The position numbers and the translations under genes are program-made. The notes beneath the pieces were generated by a model. That model was not told where the DNA came from and made no database searches. It was given only the letters and a program-made list of their open reading frames with translations. Below, piece after piece: positions 56,013 to 63,107 of a stretch of DNA of 64,000 nt. Each line of letters begins with the position of its first letter. Positions within the stretch are counted from its first letter, which is position 1. Source of the DNA: Flavisolibacter longurius (GTDB taxonomy: Bacteria > Bacteroidota > Bacteroidia > Chitinophagales > Chitinophagaceae); NCBI GenBank assembly GCA_014163555.1, contig JACJGO010000006.1:186001-250000 (forward strand). The letters run 5' to 3'.

Positions 56013-56441
56013 GCTCCCGGTCAATTGGTATGTTTTGTTTCGGCCATTGGCTTCGCCTGCTTGTAGAAAGATGCGCAGCATCCAGGCCTTCCGGCTTTCC
56101 TGCGCATTGGCCTGGATGGCTGTTATAATTTGCTTCGACGTAAACTTTTTAAAATCGCGAAGAATGTCGGAAAGGTTGTTTTCATGAGCCGATGCCAGTA
56201 AATGAACATGGTTGCTCATGATGCACCAGGCATGCAGCACGAGGCCTTTTTGCTGCTGGCAGTGCCGAAGACTATCAATAAGCATATCGCGGTAGGCTTT
56301 GCGGGTAAAGACATCTACCCACTCCACCACGGCAAAGGTGATGAAGTGAATGGCTTGCTGATTTCTGATTTTGTAGCCGCCGATGCGTATGGTTGTTTTG
56401 GTTGCTACCTTAAACTTATCACTTTCTGGTAGAAGAAACAA
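55947..56441 (-). pseudogene. REP-associated tyrosine transposase, 3'-truncated
   Basis: A 164-residue frame whose first 137 residues match a second RAYT subfamily: IHFITFAVVEWVDVFTRKAY, HUH motif MSNHVHLLASAHENN, DFKKFTSKQIITAI. At KTYQ (near 56030) the homology stops; the expected FWQQ...KYIH..NP helix with the catalytic Tyr is absent and replaced by unrelated residues read antisense to the intact RAYT. It should be inactive. Confidence 0.75.
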
Positions 56442-56486
56442 TACGCCGGATAAGCCGGTAATGACTGATTTTGGTTTAGGATGGCT

Positions 56487-56614
56487 GGCCGTAGTTTAGG
56501 CCTACGGCCCGAGCTATTAGTTGCTTTTTACAGGATGCTGTTGTTACAACGGACCTGCGTCACAGACTGGGGCCAGCAATCCTAAAGATTTAAGAACACT
56601 ACGGATAGCAGGGG
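56487..56614 (+). repeat. Dispersed repeat, copy F
   Basis: A perfect 8-bp stem GGCCGTAG/CTACGGCC (56487-56509), middle GGATGCTGTTGTTAC, then core GGACCTGCGTCACAGACTGG, AATCCTAAAGATTTAAGAA and CACTACGGATAGCAGGGG. It lies 5' of the truncated RAYT and 3' of the VIT transporter. Confidence 0.85.
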
Positions 56615-56702
56615 ACAGTGGCTCCCAATCTTTTCGGCACATGAACTTGTATGACAAGGTTATCAACCAACAGGCATTAACCACATTTGAACATGCTCAC
56701 CC

Positions 56703-57413
56703 TTAAACCTGAACACCAAAAAGATAACCCACGAAGGCAGACAAAACCATGGCGATGGTGCCCCAGGCCACAATACGCAGAATGGCCTTCGGGATTCCGG
56801 AACCACCTGTTTTAGCAGCTACCGCACCCAGTACCATCAGGGAAAGAATGGTAAACCCATAAAGAAAATATTCCATGGTCTGTACAGGAGCAAACAACGT
56901 AACCAATAGCGGCAGCAGGCCGCCAGCCGTAAAAGCGGCCCCGGAAGCAAAAGCCGCCTGTATGGGATTGGCCTGGCTGATTTCGTTGATGCCCAGTTCA
57001 TCCCTGATGTGCGCACCCAACGCATCCACCGCCGTCAGTTCTTTGGCTACCTGCATGGCCGTTTCCTTTTGCAACCCCCGCCTTTCGTAAATCTGGGCAA
57101 GTATCTTCAGTTCTTCGTCAGGCATTTCTGCCAGTTCCTGCTTTTCTCTTTCGATATCCGCTTTTTCGATATCGGTTTGTGAGCTCACCGAAACATATTC
57201 CCCTGCTGCCATGGACAAGGCACCGGCAACCAGCCCGGCAATGGTGGCCAGTAAGATCGGGTCGCGGGTGGTGCTGGCGGTTGCCACGCCAATGGCCAGG
57301 CTTGCAACAGAAATAATGCCATCGTTGGCCCCCAGCACGGCGGCCCGCAGCCAGTTGCTGCGGTGGATATAGTGGCTATCCAGGTAGTTGTCGATGGTGG
57401 TCTCTTTGTTCAT
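56703..57413 (-). CDS. VIT1/CCC1 family metal transporter
   Basis: A 236-residue membrane protein of the vacuolar-iron-transporter family, moving Fe2+ or Mn2+. Start set at 57413 (MNKETTIDNYLDSHYIHRSN). Five membrane segments: GANDGIISVASLAIG in TM1 (with the Asp/Glu metal site), the ATIAGLVAGALSMAAGEYVS signature in TM2 and a helical cytoplasmic domain (IEKADIEREKQELAEMPDEEL) before TM3. VIT1 proteins usually act as antiporters that sequester or export the metal. Confidence 0.93.
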   Translation of the reverse strand: MNKETTIDNYLDSHYIHRSNWLRAAVLGANDGIISVASLAIGVATASTTRDPILLATIAGLVAGALSMAAGEYVSVSSQTDIEKADIEREKQELAEMPDEELKILAQIYERRGLQKETAMQVAKELTAVDALGAHIRDELGINEISQANPIQAAFASGAAFTAGGLLPLLVTLFAPVQTMEYFLYGFTILSLMVLGAVAAKTGGSGIPKAILRIVAWGTIAMVLSAFVGYLFGVQV

Positions 57414-57595
57414 ACTGTTTGTGCTTGACATTCGAGTATCAAGGTAAGCATCATTCGGCATGCAAAATTTGATTTTGACCATTGCCCACCGGCAAAACGG
57501 GGTATGAGTTTTATCATGGATTTACCGGGACCACCTGCGTACATTAGGACGATGCCTGCGAGAATGACATCGACAACCCTGACAACTTTACCACT

Positions 57596-58021
57596 ATGGT
57601 CAAATCTATTTTACCACTCTTGGTGCTTTTTATGGCCGGCTGCGCTAACGATCAATCGAAAAGCGAAACCAATGCAACAGAGCGGCACGCAACAGTAACC
57701 ACACAGCCGGCGATACTACAACTGAATAATGGCCAAAAGTGGAAACTGGATGCGGCCACGCGGCAACATATGAAAGAAATAAAAACCCACATTTCACAGG
57801 CTTCGCACGCCAGCGGCGTACTCAGTGGTGAAGAACTGCAAAGACATGCTGATAAGCTAATAAAGGATTGCCGCATGACGGGCCCGGACCATGACGCCTT
57901 ACACCTTTGGTTGGGTCCTTTTTTACAACACGTGCAGGCGTTAAAGAACAACCGTGACGCCGAATCTGCATCACATGCATTGAATGACGATGTGAAGGCG
58001 TTTGATACGTATTTTGAGTAA
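57596..58021 (+). CDS. Hypothetical lipoprotein (141 aa)
   Basis: A lipoprotein with signal MVKSILPLLVLFMAGC, acylated Cys near residue 16, Ser/Thr/Asn-rich spacer, then a helical part (KWKLDAATRQHMKEIKTHI, EELQRHADKLIKDC). No domain recognised. Repeat copy G follows. Confidence 0.75.
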   Translation: MVKSILPLLVLFMAGCANDQSKSETNATERHATVTTQPAILQLNNGQKWKLDAATRQHMKEIKTHISQASHASGVLSGEELQRHADKLIKDCRMTGPDHDALHLWLGPFLQHVQALKNNRDAESASHALNDDVKAFDTYFE

Positions 58022-58050
58022 AGTCCGTTTTCCTGCGTATTCGGAATGCT

Positions 58051-58259
58051 GGCCCTAGTTTAGGCTTACGGCCCGTAGTACTGCCTGTATTTTGCATGGT
58101 AAGATGCTGTAGTTACGGACGGACCTGCGTCACAGACTGGGGCTAGGAATCCTAAAGATTGAAGAACACTACGGATAGCAGGGGCGGTTGCCCCGGTTCT
58201 GCATCGGGTTGTTGGTGCAGGTATATACAGAAGAGGGAAAGAGCACCAACAATGGCGGA
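58051..58259 (+). repeat. Dispersed repeat, copy G, with second hairpin module
   Basis: Left part GGCCCTAGTTTAGGCTTACG, core GGACCTGCGTCACAGACTGG, AATCCTAAAGATTGAAGAAC and ACTACGGATAGCAGGGGCGG. It is followed by a hairpin TTGTTGGTGC (58209-58218) / GCACCAACAA (58243-58252), a 10-bp perfect stem. Most complete copy; it lies 29 bases after the lipoprotein stop. Confidence 0.85.
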
Positions 58260-58331
58260 AATAAATCATTTTTTGTCATAAACATTTCTATATATTTATC
58301 ATATTCTACTTACAATCAAAAACTAACTGTT

Positions 58332-59039
58332 ATGAAGCCTTTCTTATTTATGGCTATTTCAGCACTCGTGCTTGTTAGCTGCTCTCCAACGTCAACAGTA
58401 ATCACTTATCCCAAAAAAGCAGATGAAGTATTTGCAAACAATAACCTGAAAACATTTTTCAGAAATAATCCAAGTCCAACATTTGTTTTACGTGTCCCCA
58501 ATTCAAATGATAAAGCAACAAGTAATACTGCATCTAGTAAGGATAACAATATTCTTTTCAATACAATTGAGAAAGAATTACTCAAACAAGGATTCAGTGT
58601 ACGGGATAGGGGCTTGTTTAACGAAATAATCAACAAATCAGGTTCTACTGACTATTCTAAAATCAAAGACTTAACAAATACAGATCTGATTTTAGAAGTT
58701 GTAAACATTGATCCTGCTGTTATCTACACAACGAATAAAGTAACAAAGGTTTCAAGCAAAAAACAGGTAACTGAAGTCGGAACGATTGATTACAAACGTA
58801 ATGGTGCGTCGATTGAGTTTAAGTTAATAACTGTAAAGAATAACGAAATTGCTGGCATCTATAAGTATAATTATCAACCTTGTCCTAATGGTTGTGCAAT
58901 CGGAACATTTAGTCTGATTGGAAGGCCCAAGTCAAAGGGTGGTAAAGAAGTTGAATTAAAGGAATTGGTATCTGTCAATGAACTTGAAAATTTTATTCAG
59001 CGGTGTATGCAAGACTTAATTGGTTCATTCAAATCGTGA
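58332..59039 (+). CDS. A+T-rich hypothetical lipoprotein
   Basis: A 235-residue lipoprotein: signal ending in VLVSC (about Cys18), SPTSTVITYPKK spacer, then alternating helices and strands with two Cys in CPNGC. The 60 bases 58681-58740 have only 21 G or C, well below the flanking genes, which points to horizontal acquisition. Start set by the signal peptide. Unknown function. A possible promoter (TTTTG at 58271, TATATTTA at 58291) lies upstream. Confidence 0.75.
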   Translation: MKPFLFMAISALVLVSCSPTSTVITYPKKADEVFANNNLKTFFRNNPSPTFVLRVPNSNDKATSNTASSKDNNILFNTIEKELLKQGFSVRDRGLFNEIINKSGSTDYSKIKDLTNTDLILEVVNIDPAVIYTTNKVTKVSSKKQVTEVGTIDYKRNGASIEFKLITVKNNEIAGIYKYNYQPCPNGCAIGTFSLIGRPKSKGGKEVELKELVSVNELENFIQRCMQDLIGSFKS

Positions 59040-59171
59040 ACCGGAAAAGTGCTTTATAATCTTTGCTCAAACTTTCTTTCGCTTACGATGAATAGAGATT
59101 ATGATTTCTGAAGAACTCTATTAATGCTTCACAGAGATAACCTTTGCCATTTGTAATTCATTAATCAAAAC

Positions 59172-59492
59172 ATGACCATAAAAGAAAAAATTTTATCTAC
59201 GTTCAAAGGGAAAGAAGGCAGAACATTTAAGCCGCATGAAATTATAGATTTGATAAAACAGAAGTATCCTGATACAAATCCTTCGAGCATCATTCCTGCT
59301 GACCGCTGTTATAATAAAATAAATATAGGAATTGAAAAATATTTTGACTTTCATGTTTTTGAAGCACTAGATGATGGTTCATATAAATTCTTAGGTGAAG
59401 AAAAACCGTTTACTGGATACATAAAATGGAAGGGAAGAATTGTTGGCGAGTGGTTAGATGGTAAAATCGTTTGGCTGAAGAAGTTACAATAA
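59172..59492 (+). CDS. A+T-rich hypothetical protein (106 aa), winged-helix-like N-terminus
   Basis: A 106-residue cytosolic protein. The N-terminal 60 residues (MTIKEKILSTFKGK ... KYPDTNPSSIIPADR) look like a small winged-helix (HTH) unit, with a beta-rich C-terminus ending YIKWKGRIVGEWL. The family is found in accessory regions and is uncharacterised. Base composition matches the gene at 58332. Repeat copy H follows directly. Confidence 0.7.
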   Translation: MTIKEKILSTFKGKEGRTFKPHEIIDLIKQKYPDTNPSSIIPADRCYNKINIGIEKYFDFHVFEALDDGSYKFLGEEKPFTGYIKWKGRIVGEWLDGKIVWLKKLQ

Positions 59493-59495
59493 CAA

Positions 59496-59556
59496 AGCCT
59501 GAGTCACAGACCAGGGCCAGCAGGCTTACCGTTTGAGAAGTACTGTGGATAGCGGG
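59496..59556 (+). repeat. Dispersed repeat, copy H (short)
   Basis: AGCCTGAGTCACAGACCAGG, then GCTTACCGTTTGAGAAGTAC and TGGATAGCGGG, immediately after the stop at 59492. Shorter and more diverged than F and G. Confidence 0.65.
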
Positions 59557-59563
59557 AATAGCA

Positions 59564-59590
59564 AGGGCCCGGGTAGAATACCCGGGCCCT
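59564..59590. terminator. Perfect 10-bp GC hairpin
   Basis: AGGGCCCGGG/CCCGGGCCCT with a 7-base loop between the convergent genes at 59172 and 59613. No T-run; probable bidirectional terminator or part of repeat H. Confidence 0.5.
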
Positions 59591-59612
59591 GGTGTCATCT
59601 GCGTACAAAGGC

Positions 59613-60578
59613 TTACAGTATCCGTTTGATCTTAAAGAATCCCCGGAACGGTTTGCTTTCTATCGTTTTGCCATCACCGTTACAGGCATTTTCATTCTTA
59701 TAAGCAGCCCCGCTGATGGTACCCTCTATATAGCCGCCTACAGGGCCAATCGCACTGAATTTCGCCGCACCCTGGTTATAAACAATCGATCGTCCCCCGC
59801 AATCACGCCCCGTGGTGGCATACACCTGGTCGGACGGAATATTGAACATAGCCGAAGAGGTGCCGGCATCATCCACATCGCCAAACGCAACGCTGGTATT
59901 GACGGCTTTTGTATTCATCACCAGGGTTACGATCTGGTTGTTGGAAGCAAGTCCCATGATAAGATAGCCTTTGTCATGGGGCGTGGCTGCCAAGGCATGC
60001 AGGCTATACGTGGCCCCATCAAATTCAAAATCAAAAAACTGGAGCGACGGGTTATCCGGTGTTTCGGTGGGCAACGACGTTTTCAGGGAAAGGGCCACCG
60101 AAATAGCTTCACCGGTTGCCGTAAAAAGGGACCCGGTAAACGAAGCCGTCAACACGCCATTGGCAACGCTTGCGTTTATCCTACCATTGCTGGTGGTTAC
60201 ATTCCCGGTACCCGTGTTCAGGTGGCTGGAGCTGAACTGCTGGCCGGCACCCAGGCTGCCACTGACATAAGCTTTTCCCGTTTCCGAAAAGTTGCCATAC
60301 CCAATAGTGGCACCGGGTGTTTTTGTATTCAGAAAAAGCGATATCCCATAGGCATCATTCGGGTTTTCTTTTTCCGTAGCCCGGATATAGTAACCCAGCG
60401 ACGTCTCTATCACCTGCAGGCTATCCAGGTTGTACGTGGTGTTACCCACCGTAAGGGAAAAAACGCTGGACCCGGCTGGCGGTTTTACTATTTCTTCCAC
60501 GGTGGACGATTTGCTGCAGGAAAGAAAGAAGAGGGAGAGGGTTAGGGCAAAAAGAGCGACAAAATTTTTAGGGATCAT
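59613..60578 (-). CDS. Hypothetical lipoprotein, two similar domains
   Basis: A 321-residue lipoprotein (lipobox FLSC, Cys21). The mature part appears to be two related beta-rich domains (SSVFSLTVGNTTYNLDSL and SLQFFDFEFDGATYSLHAL), with a Cys pair near CGGRSIV and NENACNG. Similar DUF6252-like lipoproteins occur across Bacteroidota. A -7 box TACATTTG lies 5' of it. Long antisense frame on the plus strand is judged a shadow. Confidence 0.75.
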   Translation of the reverse strand: MIPKNFVALFALTLSLFFLSCSKSSTVEEIVKPPAGSSVFSLTVGNTTYNLDSLQVIETSLGYYIRATEKENPNDAYGISLFLNTKTPGATIGYGNFSETGKAYVSGSLGAGQQFSSSHLNTGTGNVTTSNGRINASVANGVLTASFTGSLFTATGEAISVALSLKTSLPTETPDNPSLQFFDFEFDGATYSLHALAATPHDKGYLIMGLASNNQIVTLVMNTKAVNTSVAFGDVDDAGTSSAMFNIPSDQVYATTGRDCGGRSIVYNQGAAKFSAIGPVGGYIEGTISGAAYKNENACNGDGKTIESKPFRGFFKIKRIL

Positions 60579-60699
60579 ATGATACGTAGGTTTAAGTGAG
60601 GAGCAAATGTAGCCGCCTCTTTATGGCTGTTTAGGGACAGGCCGTTTCAAGCGCTGTAACAGCTGCATCAAGTGTTTTAGCAATAGATGAATTGCGGAT

Positions 60700-60810
60700 G
60701 TTGCCCCGGTTCAGCAGCGTGTTGTTAGTGCAGCTATGCACTGAAGCAGGAGGAACATCCACAACGGCGGAAAATCCTAAGGTTTGAGGAACACTACTGT
60801 TAGCAGGAAG
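60700..60810 (+). repeat. Dispersed repeat, copy I (rearranged order)
   Basis: The hairpin-type module comes first (GTTGCCCCGGTTC, GTTGTTAGTGCAGC, ACAACGGCGGAAA) and the core follows (AATCCTAAGGTTTGAGGAAC, ACTACTGTTAGCAGGAAGG). It ends 2 bases from the stop codon of the operon's last gene. Confidence 0.7.
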
Positions 60811-60812
60811 GA

Positions 60813-62048
60813 TTATTGTAGCAGTTTTTCCAATTGCGACCTAGTGCTGTAGAAAGTATCACGTTCCCAATCCATGATCTCTGAATGCAGGAAAAGCTCT
60901 TCAAACTGACTCGCTTTCTCTGGCTGGAGAAGGGCAAAAAAACTTTGTGATAAGGTTGCGTAGACCCATTTACGATCGATACGCTGGTTGAAATCATCGA
61001 CTGCTGCCTCTTCTTCGAGCTTTTCCACGATAGCCTGTCTTGTTTTTTTGGCTTCCATTCGAGCATAGGTTTTTTCATCCTGGTCTTCTTCCAATTGGGC
61101 TTTCATGTTCAGGCAAAGGGCATAGTTTTCACCATTGTAGTAATCGTTACGGACTTTGAAGCCTTTGCCATAATATTGAATAGCCCGTTTCAGGTATTCT
61201 GGATCATTTTCTAGGATCCAGAGGTTCTTGTAAATCGCACCAGTGATTCCTAAAGTCTCAGGGTCGTTCGTGTTACCTTCAGGATCGAGCTCTCTAATGA
61301 TGCCTAAGGCGTCGATCAAAGCTGTATTGGGAGAAGGACTTTTGGACTTATACCGACACAGGGCTTGCTGCTGAATAAAATATGGCTCCGATGGAGCTAA
61401 CTGCGAGGCTTTCTCCCATTCTTTGTAAGCATCAACAAATTCATCATGCTTCATGTGAAGCAGCGCTTTCTCCACATGGGCAAAAATGTGTTTTTCTCTT
61501 GCTGCAAGGTCTTTTACAAGTTGCTGGTATTCCACTTCCGGCAACTGGGGGGGATGAATGTCCTTCACATATTCGTACAATGGACTATCAACTGCCTTGC
61601 TTTGTTCAACAGTTTTTATCAAGCCGGTTAGTGCTTCAACACAACGTCGTGACTCGTCGGCACCGATGTCATCACCCAAATGTGCATATTTAAAAATGCG
61701 GGTGTGATCGAGATCGAACGGAATCTTACTTTCGCTGTCTTCCTTGATGATGATTGTGGTGAATGGCCGAACTGCATGCCGCACACCCAGTTCGTAGATG
61801 GCGTTTGGATTGTACGTAGAAATATCAGCAATCACTAGGTCAGCTTGCATCAATAAAGCATACATACTTTTGTCTATAATCCCAGATTCCATAATCTCAT
61901 CTGCGCGGATGCATTCGTATCCGGCTGCACCCACTGCTGGTTTGATAATGTTTTTATAGGTCTGGTCAAGATCAAAGGTTTTACCAGTAGAGAAATCTGT
62001 CTTCTTCCCAAACCCCATTATGACGAAGCATATTTTCTGAAATGCCAT
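60813..62048 (-). CDS. DRHyd/TIR-fold domain fused to TPR/TRAFs-binding region
   Basis: A 411-residue cytosolic protein, last gene of the TIR/SLATT operon. Start 62048 (MAFQKICFVIMGFGKK) is 10 bases after the TIR2 stop. Residues 1-130 match a nucleoside 2-deoxyribosyltransferase-like fold of the DRHyd type: FVIMGFG, ADLVIADIST (Asp75) and NPNAIYELGVRHA with Glu86. The rest is TPR-like and matches the TRAFs-binding/DUF4071 family, best seen in NTNDPETLGITGAIYKN and LKRAIQYYGKGF. The same order occurs in ASK-type MAP kinase kinase kinases, where it precedes a kinase; no kinase is present here. It likely processes or senses a nucleotide. Confidence 0.85.
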   Translation of the reverse strand: MAFQKICFVIMGFGKKTDFSTGKTFDLDQTYKNIIKPAVGAAGYECIRADEIMESGIIDKSMYALLMQADLVIADISTYNPNAIYELGVRHAVRPFTTIIIKEDSESKIPFDLDHTRIFKYAHLGDDIGADESRRCVEALTGLIKTVEQSKAVDSPLYEYVKDIHPPQLPEVEYQQLVKDLAAREKHIFAHVEKALLHMKHDEFVDAYKEWEKASQLAPSEPYFIQQQALCRYKSKSPSPNTALIDALGIIRELDPEGNTNDPETLGITGAIYKNLWILENDPEYLKRAIQYYGKGFKVRNDYYNGENYALCLNMKAQLEEDQDEKTYARMEAKKTRQAIVEKLEEEAAVDDFNQRIDRKWVYATLSQSFFALLQPEKASQFEELFLHSEIMDWERDTFYSTRSQLEKLLQ

Positions 62049-62058
62049 ATTATTCTTT

Positions 62059-62544
62059 TTAGAATGACCGAGTATACCAGACAGGTCCTGAGTACCTTCT
62101 GGCGTAGTTATTATGATTGGGTGCGAAATCATCCATGGCCAACTTAATAAAGTCCTTTTTGAATGGCCCATGAACCGATAGATGTGATTTAAGTACAGAT
62201 GGGCAGTTTGTGTGATCAACACCGTTCAAGCCACCCAAGTTAGCTACGATGATGGGAATATTCAGATTCATAGCCAATTCAATTTCCCATTGTACGTATT
62301 TTCGAAGAAAGCGTGTGGATCCTCCCACTAACAAGATGAATTGCTTTGCGTTTTTCATACGTTCCCGCAGCACAGATTTAATGTAGAATTCATTCTGCGC
62401 TCGATAGGTCAGTTCACTGATGTTATGTGCATCGTGGAAATCAAAATCAATGTGTTCACGGGCATTCCACCCTTTCATAAATGCATAGGCCCACATATCG
62501 TTATCGCCATCAAAAGCGACATAGGTCTTGTTTCTGTATGCCAT
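62059..62544 (-). CDS. ThsB-like TIR-domain protein (MTH538/DUF1863 type)
   Basis: A 161-residue single-domain TIR protein of the Thoeris ThsB type: KTYVAFDGDNDMWAYAFMKG opening, DFHDAHNISEL, then AKQFILLVGGSTRFL and the conserved Glu in VQWEIEL (Glu87 or Glu89). In Thoeris, ThsB makes a cyclic ADP-ribose-related signal on infection. Starts 5 bases after the preceding TIR gene stops; co-transcribed. Confidence 0.88.
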   Translation of the reverse strand: MAYRNKTYVAFDGDNDMWAYAFMKGWNAREHIDFDFHDAHNISELTYRAQNEFYIKSVLRERMKNAKQFILLVGGSTRFLRKYVQWEIELAMNLNIPIIVANLGGLNGVDHTNCPSVLKSHLSVHGPFKKDFIKLAMDDFAPNHNNYARRYSGPVWYTRSF

Positions 62545-62549
62545 GTTGA

Positions 62550-63083
62550 TTAATTTAAAACCCAGGTTCTGAAATTAATTTGTCGACCGTCAGGGAAGGT
62601 CACGTACCAGTTATCATTTTTGGGAAAAAAGTTGTCGTTATTTTCAATGCGGCCGTATATCCTCCCGTATTCTTGGTCGGGCCAGTGATTGACGGTAACA
62701 GTAAGTGGCAGCACGGCTACGTTGGGATAATTGATGATTCGATCACCAAGGCCGAGTTCCCATGGCATCCATTTAGAATTACTACTGTTGGGTGTAGCCA
62801 AGGAAATAAATTTTGCGCAGGCACGAATGCGGTCTCGCAGGATGCCAGCTACTTGTTCATTTGTTCGTTCCTCGAGTGTTTGGTCTAAGTAATCTACATA
62901 AACCGATACACCCATCCCTTTCAGAAAACGTACTACGTCATTCACCCACTGACGGTCGATATGCCGGTAGGAAAGGAAGACGGTTCGGGTAGCAGCAGAC
63001 CTGGTAGTACCTAAGTTTTCGTTCAGAGTTTCAGCCTTAAAAAACTGACGTGTAGACAAGTTGTTGAATGTTAAATAAGCCAC
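62550..63083 (-). CDS. TIR-domain protein, canonical
   Basis: A 177-residue TIR protein. Domain from about residue 33: RTVFLSYRHIDRQWVNDVVR, VSVYVDYLDQTLE, then FISLATPNSS and the catalytic-type Glu109 in MPWELGLGDRI. The first 30 residues are an unstructured Thr/Asn-rich leader. TIR domains of this form cleave NAD+ to make signalling or depleting products. Second gene of the operon, 24 bases after the SLATT gene. Confidence 0.9.
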   Translation of the reverse strand: MAYLTFNNLSTRQFFKAETLNENLGTTRSAATRTVFLSYRHIDRQWVNDVVRFLKGMGVSVYVDYLDQTLEERTNEQVAGILRDRIRACAKFISLATPNSSNSKWMPWELGLGDRIINYPNVAVLPLTVTVNHWPDQEYGRIYGRIENNDNFFPKNDNWYVTFPDGRQINFRTWVLN

Positions 63084-63107
63084 TTTTTTACATTTTACTA
63101 TGAGTGA

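Noticed and set aside
59592-60545. 317-codon plus-strand frame opposite the 59613 lipoprotein
   Set aside because: Fully antisense to a lipoprotein with signal and lipobox; the translation is Arg/Gly/Ile-rich without domain; a codon-shadow.
55303-60810. CRISPR array
   Set aside because: The repeats are 60-200 bases, irregularly spaced by whole genes, with hairpins and no cas genes.
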